Source: Anarhynchus alexandrinus (Eukaryota; Chordata; Aves; Charadriiformes; Charadriidae). From it: 64,000 nt of DNA. The stretch is taken from contig VUYV01000090.1 in assembly GCA_008711295.1 (NCBI GenBank), positions 2,334,691 through 2,398,690 of the forward strand, given 5' to 3'. The notes beneath the pieces are model-generated. The model was not told where the DNA came from, did no database searches, and saw nothing but the letters and a program-made list of their open reading frames with translations. Below, piece by piece: positions 1 to 12,560 of the stretch (position 1 is the first letter of the stretch; each line of letters starts with the position of its first letter). Position numbers and translations under genes: made by a program.

Positions 1-42
1 NNNNNNNNNNNNNNNNNNNNNNNNNNNNNNNNNNNNNNNNNN
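1..42. other. Assembly gap (N run)
   Basis: Forty-two undetermined bases at the window start, directly before the GC-rich block. TGFBR2 exon 1 was not found in readable sequence, so this gap, or the sequence upstream of the window, may contain it. Confidence 0.99.
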
Positions 43-600
43 AAAAAAACAACCCAAAAACTGAGGTCCGCCCGCGGAGGGAAAGATGGGGGAGAAAAGA
101 GAGGATTTGGCAGGAAGCGCAGCAGGGTCTGGTCCGGCCGGAGGAGCCCGGAGAGGGCAGGTCGGGAGCTGACTGCCGTCCCCCGGGGTGTGTGGAGGGG
201 GAGCGGCTGCCCGGCCCCGCAGCTGCCGCGGCAGCTCCCGCTCCGGCTGCCGGGCCGCACCGCACCGGCTGCCCGGGGGGGCGCCAGGCCCGGAGCGGGG
301 GAACCGGCCGGCCGCGGCCCGCGCCTCCCGCCCCCACCTCGGCGTCCGGATCCAGCCCCCGGCACAGCCTTTGCGGTGCCCGCCGGGATGGGGGGCAGCT
401 CGCCCCGCACGCCCGCCGGGAGAGGGGCTAGAAGGTACCTCGGGTGCTGCATGGCCGGAGCCGCTGAGGGCCTGTGCGTGGCCACAGAGCTCGCCGCTGT
501 GCGGATCAGCGGCTGCTTACCCAAAAAGTTGGTTTACATGTGAGTTTCTGCCTGGAGCGGCGTTGAGCTGTGATTGTGAGCAGCTGGACTGAGAGCGGCG
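43..600. promoter_or_regulatory. GC/CpG-rich block, possible TGFBR2 promoter-proximal region or start of intron 1
   Basis: From about 60 to 600 the sequence is very rich in G, C and CpG, with several GC-box-like stretches, while everything after about 620 is AT-richer. This is what a CpG-island promoter, first exon or first-intron start of a broadly expressed vertebrate gene looks like. A good donor-like site (GTGAGT) lies at 540-545 and a weaker one (GTACCT) at 435-440. Three overlapping open frames cross the block, but they begin at GTG rather than ATG. ATGs at 388 and 451 share one frame, which reaches the 540 donor in phase 2. TGFBR2 exon 2 needs phase 1 and would meet a stop at once, so this is not the canonical signal-peptide exon. 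Alternative readings are a non-coding alternative first exon or simply intronic island sequence. The role is inferred from composition and position only. Confidence 0.45.
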
Positions 601-3600
601 GTCGTTCCTCTAGCACTTAACTGCCCATGTTGTTCGATTCACTTTTAATGACGCTTTACATCCCTTACTCTGTTTCTACCAAGACATCTTAATATCCTGT
701 CTAAAGGCTGTGGCTTGCAGTATTCTTCATAGGATAATTTGGAAGGTACTAAGAGCTTAAAGTGCTGCTGTAAAAACAAGGTCCCTGCCCTGAGGAGCTT
801 TCAGTCTCCATCCTACCAGTACTAACCCGCATATGTGAACTAACATCTGTATCTGCAAGGTTAGGCCCTATATCATGTTGCAGTGCAACTGTTGAACCTA
901 AAAAGAGAACATCAGATTGCAGCGAAACTACATCTGAAACAGTTTGGAAGAATTAAGTAGATTTCTGAGATGTCTTATGGTATCACATGTCTGGTTTTAG
1001 TCTTCAGGTAAGATGTGCAAACACCTGAGCATCTACAAACTTTGCTCTGTGCCCTCTCATTCTCCCTTGTGGTCCATTCATGGTCAATAACGATCTCAAA
1101 ATTGTTACTAAAGCATAATAACAAACTAAATAGCTCTTCATAGCTACTGCCAATGGCTATGTACAGTATGAATAACTTCATACTTCATTAATAATCCTGT
1201 CAAAGTCAACAGGTTTTACATACCTGCAAAGTTACTCATGGAAGCTTAGGGCAGATGAAAAAAACAGCTTAAGAGTAAGATACTGTGGTATCCCAAGGCT
1301 CAAAATTATATTATTTTAAATTCAAGGTGTGCAGCTTCTTGTTGATTTTGATATATATTTTTATTATTTCTGAGTAATATAAAACATACTCAGCTAGTGA
1401 TGGCTTTTATTTTGACCCCAGCCCTAAGTTTTTTGCAGATTCCCATCACAAAAATCTTTAAATGAAAAAGCTCCATTTCTTTTAATCTTGTGTTATTTAT
1501 TATTATGCTTTTTTTTCACTCAGCCAGTATAGAGAGTCTCAAACTACAGGTAGATTTTTAAAATGGACATAGCTTAAGAGTTTGTTCTTCTTTCTTTTCG
1601 TAGGTCCAGTGAGGAAAAAATATATAGATTGGTTACAATTCAGCGTTTTTCATACTGATCTTCATCTACGTCCTATAACTAAAACTGAGTTGACCTGTTG
1701 TCAGATAATCTATCCTGTACCTCCAAAAGTTAATAATCACCATTGGATTCTATTGTGTGCATAACAGGAAGAGGTGGTCAGAAAACAACAGTTCTGTGGG
1801 GGCAGAAAGTGTGAGGTTTGGATATTGGTTGTTATTTGGCATCAAAATGAAAACTAGAGCTGCCAAATGCTTGGGAGAAAACAAAACAGAAAAAAGAGCT
1901 ACCTACTTTGTAGTAATCAATAGTTCAGCAGTTCAGTGAGGACCTCAGTGGAGAGAGACCACTCTCAGGACATCTCAGTTCCCAGGTATGCCTAATAACC
2001 AGCTGGCTCTTGTTGGTGAAGAGGTTAATAAAGGCCCAGCTAAAATTTCATTTTAACATTCTTCACAGCAAAATATTAGACAGGAATGGCACATTCCCAT
2101 AAAGATTCTGGACAAAACCACAAATTCATGAGCAGGTCCAATAGGAACTATCTACTTCGAAAAAGATGCTCTCATGTCCTCTACTACACACAAGTAATTG
2201 AAATTTTTGCCATAGAGTAAAGGGACAAGGTGTGATTTTTTTGAATGATTGTGAATGCTATATTGAACATTTACTCAATAAATGGCAGTGCAAGCCAACA
2301 GTTGCCCACATAAGAAATCAACGCTGCTGTGACCAAGTGAATATGAATCTGTAATTAATCTTTGGGGTATCAAAACCAGAAATTTGTTCCTTGGAAGAAT
2401 CTGTGTAATAATTGTTCATTTCTGAACATCAGGAACTTAATTTCTCCATTCAGCCAAACTCTACGTGCATTATTGTCTCCTTATATTTAAAAAGCCATAT
2501 CATAGTCAGTTAATTTTATAGTAACAAAATCAAATTTAGAGCTTCCGATGTTTGCAAGAGGGACGTATGAGAACAAACATCTTCATAACATGGTGGAACA
2601 TGTTTGTAACACGATCGAATCTAAAATGCATTCCTGCACCCCATTAAAATTGGCAATTTTCCAGTTATTTTAGGAGGGAAGTAGGAACAGAACAGAGGCA
2701 TTATTGCATTTTCTTCTATTTATGGGGTATCCTTGAATTCTAAGACTTTTATACCTGAGACTTTGAAAATCACTTTTATTTAATTGCTATTTTGAGCTCC
2801 TTGGCATTAACATGCTTCTATAATATTCAGGTGGTGAATTCCACCTAGGAATGGTTTCTATTAAAAAATGGTGAGCCGCATCTTAAGCTGCTGCAAATGA
2901 ATATAGTTACATTAGCATCAGTAGAGCTACACAGGGTTATAGCATATAAGTTTCCTGAAACTGTTTCAAAAGTAATTTCAAAAAAAGGGCAATGGAATAA
3001 TTCAGATTTTTTCATATTCATAACATTTTTTCACTTATATTTTAGAAACACTATTATATGACCTACATTTAGGCAAACAGCATTGCTTCAAAATGAAATA
3101 CTCCTTTCTGGGATGAATTGTTACAGTTTCAAAGATGCAGTGTGCTATAATGGTGGCTGATAAAAGTTGTCATTGTGACAAGGTTAATTCTGAACTTAGG
3201 AGCAAAGATGGTGTCAGGCTCTTGCCAGAAGGAAAATTCTTCGTGGTTTGGTTCTTGGGGTTTTTTTGTGTGTGTGTTATTTTTCTTTTCAGGACTAGGC
3301 TTTTAGAAACGAGTTGCTCTTTTGAGGCGAGAAAAAAGACCATAGAATCACTATAGCACCAGTTGTTGGAGTTTCCCATGCTTATGTTTCCTCTACAGGA
3401 TATTTTTAAGATGATATTTTTGCATTTGTGGCATAGGAACTTTTTTTTTTTCCTCAGTAACGTATCTCTGTGCTGTATTCACTTTGCTAACATGCACTTT
3501 GTATCACTGTCACTCAAGAGCTGTGCCTCACAGTATAGCAAGAGTGAGTGAAACCAACTGGTTGGGCCCAATTTGTTACTGTCTTGGATTTTGCATAATA

Positions 3601-6600
3601 GGATGCATAGGTACAAAATAGCATCACTAGTGCAATGACAGATTTTGATCTGAAAGTGATCCGTGCAGTCTCCACGCTGGGTGGCATGGCTACAGTTCAG
3701 TGTTGGTGGCACAGTGAAAGGTCAGGGCTTCCAGCCACCTTTGTGGCCCCATGGTCCTGGGATCAGCAGGAGGGAGGTGAGTCTTTATCGTCTGCCCATG
3801 GTCCCCACAGCCCCTCTGGCACGTGGTGAGCAGAGGAACGAAGGGATGTCCTGAAGCAGATGGGAGACCAGTGGTGCAGTGTCTCCTTTGCCAGATAGGA
3901 GCCCTTTGACTCAGGTGAAATGAGCAGGTAGGCACATCCCAGGGACATGATTTACTTTGTATTGCTGGAGCATTTCAAATTTGGTAAAATGGACTAAGAT
4001 ATCAACCAGTTCTGTGCAGATGTTGGAGAGTGCAAGGGATTTCCAGCATGGAGTAACGGAGAGCCAGTCCTGTTATGAAAAAGAAAGTTGGCTGAGTCCT
4101 AGTCTAAGAGATTTAGTGCTGAGACTTTGGTTTACTTAACAGGTCTTTAGCCTTAAAATTTTGTTGGGGTTAGAGGGTTTTTGTTTGTTTTTTCTTTTTT
4201 TCTTTTTTCCTGTAGGATAATGGGAACTGTTTTTTAAAATCTTATGATCCAGAATAAAATAAAAGGTCGCAACAAAATACTTGTGCCTTTTTTATGAACT
4301 CTAATTCTGGAAGGTTAAAATAGGCCAAAATAAATCAGAAAAAATATGCCTTGTTTTTGACAGACTAGTTATAAGTCCTTTTAAAGTTTAAATTCACTGG
4401 CAGGTAGAAGTGATAAGAGTTGTATTAAGAAACAGTGGAGAAACTTCTTACTACAGGGGGTAGATTACTTTTACAGCAAGGAGTGGCCATACACACTGGG
4501 GCACAGCATTGTAGTAAAGGCAAATGCCACTGTAAGCAATGAGTTGGTACTAAATATTTGCAAGATTGTCTTCTCGGTGACCCAGCTAAGTCCTCAATGA
4601 TTATTTTTCATAGTGTGTCTTCATTCTGGCATAAAGACAGGCCAGCAGCACTGGCATTGGTTGAGTACAACCATTTATATCCTACAGCCTGAAAGAACAC
4701 AGATTTAGTTAGTGTACAGATGTTTAGGATAAGATACATAGAGAAAACAAACCACTTCAAACACCATCCAGTGATGAAAAACTCATCCAAAGTAGCAGTT
4801 AGAACCAAAAAATCTCACCAGGAGTTGCCTAATTCTATTTCTGCTCGTGACAGCATGCCATCATTTGTTTGTGTCCATTAAATTCTAGGGATTTAGGCAG
4901 AATTTAAATTGGAGCATGTATTAAGGGGTCTGCCCTGAAGTCCATATAGATTCCTGAGTCAGGGACTAATATCTGTTTGTTTGCATTACTGGAAACTTTA
5001 GCAACTGTTTCAGATTTTAAGAAACAAAAATATTAGCAGTGGCAGGAGAAATACTAGTTGCTTATTTGTCCATGTTTGTGCATTTACTTACTTTTTTTTT
5101 TTTAATATGACATTTCCTTGCTCTTTCACTTGCTCTGAATGTGGTTGTCACAGCTAGAACTACCTGTCCTTTTTTTTTTCCCACATGGGTTTTAAAGCCT
5201 TTTCACCTCTGGGAAGATTGTCTGGGGAAGGAGTAGTTTTCCTCTGCTCAAACAACTGGTATTTAGCAAGAACTTCCTGCTGGCATTCATCCCTGAGTTA
5301 ATCTGGTTAGAATTAGAGCTGGTTGAGAGTTTTTGACACTGTTTTTCATGGGAAAATGCTGATTTGTCAAAACTGAAACAATTTGTGGAAATGTACCAGT
5401 TTCCATTAAACTTTCATCAGGAAACCTTCCCTCCCCCCTGAGTCCATGGTGGAATTTCTGATATAGAAAGATATAGAGACAAATTAATCAATAATTAGAA
5501 TAATCACTGGTGAGTATGGAAGGAAGGCAGGATCACGTGCCTGGTCTGACTCATAGAATGCACATTTGAATCTGGAGCTCCCCCTATCCACTCTCCTCAG
5601 GATACTGGAGGGCTGTCACTCTCTCGTGCATGCACGCACAAACTTCCCCACACCCACCACTTTCACATTATTTTGGTTTCACTCTGGTTGTGAATATGAA
5701 AAATGTATGAAATGTTACTGCACTTTGTGGGGCAGGAGAAACATTTTCTTGACAGTGTTTTTCAGGCTGACCTGTAGCCATGTGTTCGTTTTCTCCTTGT
5801 TGGGTAGGAATGGCGGTCCTCTGAATGACTGGTGTCCTCTAGTCTTTGTTTCATATCATAATAGCAAGCTGTATTCAGAAATTTCTGTCATGCAAAGGAA
5901 CCACAATTTTTATTAGTACCAGTCTTCATAGTCTGATTCCAGGATTCCACTTCTCCACTCACCCAGAGTAGTATTTTGGCAAAAATTCAACTGAAATTAA
6001 TAGATTTCGGGAGCAGATAGAGGAGTCTGCTTCCTCACGCTTAAAGCATCCTTCAGTTTTCAGCCCAGCAGATACGTCACTGCAATGACACCTGGGGTTA
6101 ACATTGTGCCTTCGAAACAGTAATCTGGAACCAGAGGTGTTAGAAAGCTGTCTTCTATTTCCTACCTACCTTCTGTTTGTACCCAAGGACCTCAGCCCAG
6201 ACCCTCAAAAGAGCTGTTGCCCTGCTCCGTAAGTAGACATCTGAGGTTTTAAGGTAAAAAAGAAAGACTTGTCAAGCAGCCAAAGCCGTAAGCTCAGCCA
6301 GTGATCTGAAAGTTACAGCACATTCTTTCTGGCTTGTTTATAGTCACCGGTAATACAACTTTTGAAAGATAGCCCCTGCCCTCTGTGCAGTTGATCGGTT
6401 CCTCCAAAACATTGCATTGATATAGCTGTGGACTTCATTTAATTCAGCGTTTAAACTCAGTTTAAAAAAAAATGGTCTATACAGAAGACATTAGAAAATC
6501 CTTCTTGTGTTCCCAAGGTCGTGGTGATTCTGTCAGGGCTTAGAGACTTCCTTCTGTTAGAAAAGCAAGTGAATTTGAACAGTACAAACTCAGAGACCAG

Positions 6601-7457
6601 CGGAAAGGTTTCATGGTCTTACTCCTCGGAGCAACATTTTCCAAGTAAAGACCCAAGTGTGGTTCTTATGTGCCCAGGGGCACTTTAATGGGCCTCTTTA
6701 AAAACTAGCATTGTGCAAGTGGAATGCATGCAGGGCCAGATTGTCAGCTGGCATAAATCAGCTTTACTCTGTTGAAGGCAAGGAACCTGCCCTGATTTAT
6801 ACCAGCTGAGAATCTGGCCACGGAATAAATAATAGCCAACTGTGTGTTATGAGGCTGTAATTCTCTCGAGGGGGCTTTTGTGATATCGGTCTTACAGGAG
6901 CCGGAGTGATCTGGTTCTCTTTCTTGGAGCGAAGGAGTAATTTGACTGTGGTATTTTGAAGTCCTCAGAATGTTAGGAAGGAGAGATTTCAGGCAGTTGA
7001 GGGCAAGAAGATGCTTCCAAACTTCTTGTAATGTATCATTAAGGATTTTTGTGCAGGAAGAATCATGGGAGGAGAATTTGGGAGGATGGAGATGAATTGA
7101 TTTGGGATAGGTAGTACCCAAAAAAGAGAAATGTGTAAGAGGCATGCTTTCTCATTGAGACCAGGCCTTTCCTTCAAAAGTACTCGTGTACATTTCCCAA
7201 GCTGTATGAAAACTGAAGCTCCCTCATCACTGATAAGCTGCTAGTGCTGGTGTAATTAATAAGGAAGCAAAGTGGAGAATGGGAAATGAAGACTAAGGGG
7301 CAAACTCTGCCTTAGAACATGGATGTGGTTTTTAATTTTGTTTAATGTTTCACTCAGGAGGGTCATAAGTGAGACGGTACTCATTTTATTGACTTAGAAA
7401 GAAAAGGGGGTTCACTTAGAAAGAAAAGGGGGTTCAGTTAGATTTTCCAAGAGTTAA
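601..7457 (+). other. Non-coding stretch, probably TGFBR2 intron 1 (first part)
   Basis: AT-rich DNA with many stop codons in all frames and no recognised exon, RNA gene or complete repeat. Poly-T and TC-rich runs occur near 4180-4210, 5090-5105 and 5170. A perfect 22-bp tandem duplication at 7392-7435 is listed separately. Assignment to intron 1 rests on the position between the GC-rich block and exon 2, without transcript evidence. Confidence 0.6.
7392..7435. repeat. 22-bp perfect tandem duplication
   Basis: A 22-base unit beginning ACTTAGAAAGAAAAGGGGG occurs twice head to tail with no mismatch (7392-7413 and 7414-7435). Two units only, so it is a simple local duplication. The lack of divergence suggests a recent slippage event or a polymorphic site. 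Confidence 0.9.
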
Positions 7458-7962
7458 CCTTACATCTGGGTCGGGGCAATCCCAAGCACAAATACAGGCT
7501 TGGCGGGGAATGGCTGGAGAGCAGCCCTGAGGAAAAGGACCTGGGGGTGCTGATTGACGAGAAGCTCAACATGANAGTTGGGGCTGTTCAGCCTGGAGAA
7601 GAGAAGGCTCCGGGGAGATCTTATTGCGGCCTTCCAGTACCTAAAGGGGGCCTACAGGAGAGCTGGGGAAGGACTTTTTACTAGGGCATGTAGTGATAGG
7701 ACGAGGGGGAATGGCTTTAAACTGGAAGAGGGCAGGTTTAGATTGAACATTAGGAAGAAGTTTTTCACTTTAAGGGTGGTAAGGCACTGGAACAGGTTGC
7801 CCAGAGAAGTTGTTGAGGCCCCATCCCTGGAGGTGTTCAATGCCAGGCTGGACGTGGCCTTGGGCAGCCTGGTCTAGTGGGAGGTGTCCCTGCCTATGGC
7901 AGGGGGGTTGGAACTCTATGATCTTCAAGGTCCTTTCCAACCTAAACCATTCTATGATTCTA
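7458..7962 (+). mobile_element. CR1 LINE, 3' fragment with internal deletion at a single n
   Basis: This is the 3' end of an avian CR1 retrotransposon in the same orientation as TGFBR2. The left part (about 7458-7574) reads as the end of the CR1 reverse-transcriptase region, including the stretch around 7500-7572 that translates as a typical [21 protein letters not shown] segment. The right part (7576-7962) carries the conserved ORF2 C-terminus ([14 protein letters not shown]... then [13 protein letters not shown]) and ends with the CR1 hallmark AACCATTCTATGATTCTA. A single n at 7575 joins two parts that are normally separated by a few hundred bases in CR1, so the middle is missing, either by genomic deletion or by a collapsed assembly join. 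The element is 5' truncated, as most CR1 copies are, and cannot be active. Confidence 0.93.
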
Positions 7963-9119
7963 ACCTGTATTTCTCCTGCATCTAAATATTTCAGATGTGA
8001 GATGCAGGCGAGCCACCTCCCTCTGGTATTAATCCTGCTGTGGATTCTTGCAGCCCAGAATGGGAGTAAGAGCATCACGCGTATGCGTCACCTGTTGGCG
8101 TGGTTAGGTGGTGCCTGGGGCTTTTGGATGATAATGTGGTAATTTTGTAGATTTCATCTCACTAACTAATATAAGCACATTTTTAATGTTGCTGTACAAG
8201 AGAGTGAACTTTGAAACAGACCACAGATGATTACTAATGGATTATCACTTTTGGTTATTTTCAGGGAAGGAAGCAGAAGCAGCTCTCCAGGATTCTTGTG
8301 TCTCTTGAGATGCTGATCTAGTCTGATCCCTGAGGTCTAATTAGTAGCTCAGATACTGTTGACAACTCACTGTATAAAGCTGCAGAACAGCAGTGGTTTT
8401 GATAGCACAGCTTAGGCAACAGTTTAAGAAAGGTCTTAGTGCTCAAAGGGAGCTGAAATTTCTTACCATTTTTACTGCTCCCCTGTTTTTAGTGTTACCT
8501 GGCTGTCCTGACCAACTTCCATATGCTTTGGGAGCTCTGTGGCTGGAGGAAATCTGAAGTTATAGTTACATCAGGCCTTAGCATACCTTGTGCACTTAGA
8601 GTGCTCCAGGAGAGTAGTGTTGTGTGAATAAATTCTGTCCATGAAAGTGCATGCTTGGGGAAATATGGTAGATGTAACTACCCTTTCCTTTTATTTTTTT
8701 TCTCTCCAACTGTCTAGTCTCTTAAAATATTCCCTCATTAGACAGTATCCACTGTGCAATTTCAGGCCACTGCTAAAGGGAGGTGTGTAGCTACATTTTA
8801 GTTTATTTTACTTCAGATCACTGTAAAGCTACTAATTAACATGGAGTAGCACTTTTCCATTATCCTGAGCAAGGCTGCTTTTTTTTTTGTTTTGTTTTTA
8901 CCTTTTACCCTAAAATGGGCTGAATTGTAAAAATATACACAATTAAGGATGTCTCTCTTTCATTATGTTATCAATAGTGATAAGATGAAAAGACGATAAA
9001 ATCACATGCAGGAGTTCAGCATCTGACCAGCACTGAGTTGCTTCCGGAGTTCACATGATAGTTTGTCGCTTCCTGCTCTCAGGATGCTCCCCCCTCAGCT
9101 CCATAGCTATCTTAAGCTT

Positions 9120-9166
9120 TCCTTATTTTTTTATTTCCTTATTTTTTTTTTATTTCCTTATTTTTC
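9120..9166. repeat. Low-complexity CCTTATTTTT repeat
   Basis: Three to four imperfect copies of a TTTCCTTATTTTTTT-like unit with T-runs of different length, consistent with slippage. Minor repeat. Confidence 0.8.
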
Positions 9167-9571
9167 ATGATTGGGTAGTGACTCCAGGGTGCCCCATTCT
9201 TCTTGAGAAACTCACAGAAAGAGTGCAGGAATGAAGAAGTAAACGAAGAAGTAAATCTTTGTGTGTTTCACTAATGGGAAGAATTTAGTGAGGTTTTGAA
9301 CAGCACAAATTTGTCAATCTGTGATCAGGAATCCATGAAGATTTCAAGAGAAGAGCTGTCATGTGCAGGTGGGGGTTGATCCTTTATTTCCTTTGGATGG
9401 TTCTGCGCGCAAGCATGCAGCAATTGCCCTTCTCGTTTGTCTCCTGCATACAAGGAGATCTGTGATTATGGAGTGACTGTGCTGTGGCAGCTGGCCAGCT
9501 GCCCTGCTGTGTACCTTCTACCTCCCCACAGTTCCCATTACCGATTTTCACGGTTGCATTGCCTCCTTTTC

Positions 9572-9640
9572 CTACAGTGGTTAGCGCCTTTGCCCAGAAA
9601 GTGGGGAGCCCATGGTCACGTCACTCCTCAGCCTAAGAGT
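9572..9640 (+). mobile_element. Possible tRNA-derived SINE (MIR-like) head remnant
   Basis: The segment CAGTGGTTAGCGCCTTTGCC followed by a GGGGAGCCCATGGTCACGTC-like stretch resembles the tRNA-like head (A-box then B-box region) of ancient amniote CORE/MIR-type SINEs. It is short and diverged, and no tail was recognised. Based on pattern memory, not alignment. Confidence 0.4.
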
Positions 9641-10839
9641 ATCTAAACTGGATCAGTGATGGGCTCTGAGAGGAAGGATCCTTGCTGGCTGAGACTGGGC
9701 AGGGCTTTAGAGGCGGCACTCCGCAGAGAAAGGGTTGACATGTGTGCGGGTGGTCCCCCGAAGCATGTCAGAGAAGAAGAAAGCCTGTTCCCTGATGGAT
9801 TCATTCATTATTCCAGCCCCTGCAGGGTGACTGATATTCTCTCCAGGGAGTTCAGAGCACAATAAAGAGAGACTTTACATACAGAATCTTTTTTTCCTTT
9901 TTAAACTGAAAACAACCGTTTCTCATCCTCATGAAAAGATCAGAGAGGACCATGTAATAGTCATGACTTGGTAAGCCTCTTTATTGAAGCTTTCACAAAG
10001 TAACTAGGTCAGTGATACGTGCTTCTGAGCTATTGAATTTCCCCTCTTCCCTTCAGTCTGTTCTTCCATTTCCTCACCCAACTTCACCACAAGGGAATGC
10101 CTTAAGTCAAAAATCTGGGAAGCTGATCCTTTTATTGCGTTTGTAGTATTCTCATCTGGTCTGTGCAGTGCCAGGTCATCAGGCTTGCAAAGCTGGCATG
10201 GCCCGAGTTTGCGTGTAAACAGCAATACCACATTGTCTGGTTGTAACTAAAGCCATATCTGCTCAGTCTTTGCCTCTGGACAGCAGAAATAGGAAGACAT
10301 TCAGAGGGAAGAGATTGGTGCACTAGTCTGGAAAAGGGAATACAACAAAAAAGTGTTTCTTCGTTTGTTTTTTTTTTTCTTTCTCCATCAACTCCTTACT
10401 TCTCACACACTCCTTTCACATTTTATACTTTTGCCTTGCAGTTTCTGCCTGGCTAGGGGCTTTGGTGTTCCCACTCTGCCATGAGGCCACACTGATACCA
10501 CGAATATTAGTGCAACAAGAAGCAGCCTAGAGCTTCCCATATGTACATGTCCCCTGCCTTTAATGTGTATAAAGGAAGATAAAAATGTGATTCAAATTAA
10601 ATCACCAAAATCCAGGAACATGGGATTCAGAATGAGGATTCAGGCATATCCCATGTAGATTTTGAGTTGTTTAAAAAATAGGTGCTTGACCCTAAAAGGA
10701 AGATTTCGAAGTATCTGTGTGAGGCATGAAAGCTCCTCCTATACATGTTGGAGGAGGTTAGAGGCTCATTCTTTTACAAGAGAGGAGGAGGCAAGACTTG
10801 TTGGTGACTTATAGCTGAGAACAGCTTTTGCGTCTTGAC

Positions 10840-10893
10840 CCATGGTTAAAGCAGTGAGCTGGGAAGTGAGGAGCCTGGGCTCAGTCTCGTAGT
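10840..10893 (+). mobile_element. Possible tRNA-derived SINE (MIR-like) head remnant
   Basis: CATGGTTAAAGCAGTGAGCT followed by GAGCCTGGGCTCAGTCTC has the spacing of the A-box and B-box parts of a MIR-type tRNA-derived head. Too diverged for family assignment by eye, and chance resemblance is possible. Confidence 0.4.
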
Positions 10894-12489
10894 CACTGGA
10901 GGCCCAAACCCAGATCTCCAGCTTCCCACGATTTCATCCATTGTATTTTTGATGCCACCGTTAATCTTCAGTACAGTGAGTTGTGCTAGAATTTCCACAG
11001 TTCCAACTAGTTCTGCTTAACATGTGGTAAAAAATTAATGCATTGATGTGTGAATTACAGTTTCTATAGACAATTATAGAACTTGTGGGAAATGAACAGA
11101 GATTGTTTCAACACTGGTCTATTGTGATTGGGAAACTGAAGTTCAAAGAGAGTCATACCACTGTTATTTCTCAACAGAAATTCTGGATTAAAGCCTTCAG
11201 AGCATCAAGAAATTCTTGTCAGCCTCAAATACCCTGCCAACTTCAATAAGATATAGTTAGCGCTTTTTTCTCCCCTATTTTTCTCCAGTTAAGGGGTTGT
11301 GTGCCAGGAGCTGCCAGGGAATGGTAAGGCACAAGGGAGCTTTGGTAGCTTGATTTGGTTTGACCATTTAAGGCCTAACTCTTCCCTCAGTTGTCTACGT
11401 ATATATTATTCATGGTTCAGCCAACTTGCACTTCCCCTAACTTGGCTTTTTTTGCTCTGGTGACACAAAGTACGATTGTCAGGCACATACCTACTGGTGG
11501 TTTGAAATCAGAAACTTGGCCTTCTCATGGGTGAAGGTGGGTAGCAAATGCTAGAAGCAAACCACTAATTATTTGAAGTATCTTACCCTTGAAAGTTAAT
11601 GACAAGGCACGTTTACCACTATCGTAACCACATACCTAGAAATAGAAAACACTGACACCTGCCTTTCCAAGCTGTTGCTTAGCATAAGCAGTTAGACTAC
11701 CCGTACAATCAGCACTCTTCCCTTTAAAAGGTGGATTTTTAAGTTTCCATTTTGTGCTTTTGAAACAGAGGTGTAGATGGCTTTGACCAGAGCGGTAATT
11801 TCCACTTGATTGTCCTTAGGCCTGCGGTGGGTTAGGAAGGAGGTGGTAATGTTTGTTTAGGGAACCATACCGCCTTTTTAGCATTTTCAGATAAGAGTTT
11901 AATGTTAATGATTGCCTGCCTTTTGGAAATGACGGAGTGTTGTGGTTTTGAACATACGAAGAACCAAAGAATGGTATCTACAGCTGGTATTCCCTGTGAA
12001 TACAGATTTGGTTCAGATACGCAGGCAGTTTGCCGTGCCTTAATAAAATACCACACATCACATAAACACCAGTAACTAGGAGCATTTGCCTCAAGGCACG
12101 TGTAAGGCAGTGCAGCCTAGCTAAATCTGCTCTGCTGGAATGCTAAGCTGTGGGTAGGGGCGCTCACGGGGAAGTTCACCATAGCTAGTTGATGGAGAAT
12201 AAGGTGTTAAGCTGTGTTAACTTGATATTTTAGACTCTGCGGGGGATGAGATTATGGAAGGTGAACGTGCATCTATTCCAACAAATGAAAGCTGGAGGTG
12301 AACTAAATGACTTGAGAAGCAAGACGTGCATTTTTAACGAACAGGGTAATTTCATTATTAGAGCACTGCTAAGGGATGTGATGGACTTCCCAATGCGAAT
12401 CTCTAAATCAAGACAGGGTTTTGCTTGTTAAACATATACCCAGAGAAGTTAAGGCTTTGCAAAACTAGCTGAATGGAATGATTTCACTT

Positions 12490-12560
12490 GCAGAAGGCCA
12501 GACTGGGAATATAATCCCAGCTCTTCCTGACAGAGAGGTCCTGTAACCTATGAATCTGTG
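12490..12560 (-). mobile_element. Possible antisense MIR-like SINE remnant
   Basis: Read on the minus strand, the stretch with CAGGAAGAGCTGGGATTATA and the preceding AGGACCTCTCTGTC matches the look of the tRNA-like head of an old SINE. Diverged and short; named only from pattern similarity. Confidence 0.35.

Noticed and set aside
188..592. Three overlapping frames in the GC-rich block as candidate TGFBR2 exon 1
   Set aside because: They begin at GTG, lack a signal peptide, and the ATG-containing frame is in the wrong phase for exon 2.
7392..7435. Direct repeats considered as a CRISPR-like array
   Set aside because: Only two adjacent units without spacers, in a vertebrate genome.
10843..10893. 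Functional tRNA gene
   Set aside because: Only A-box and B-box-like patches, with no complete cloverleaf or acceptor stem; a SINE relic fits better.
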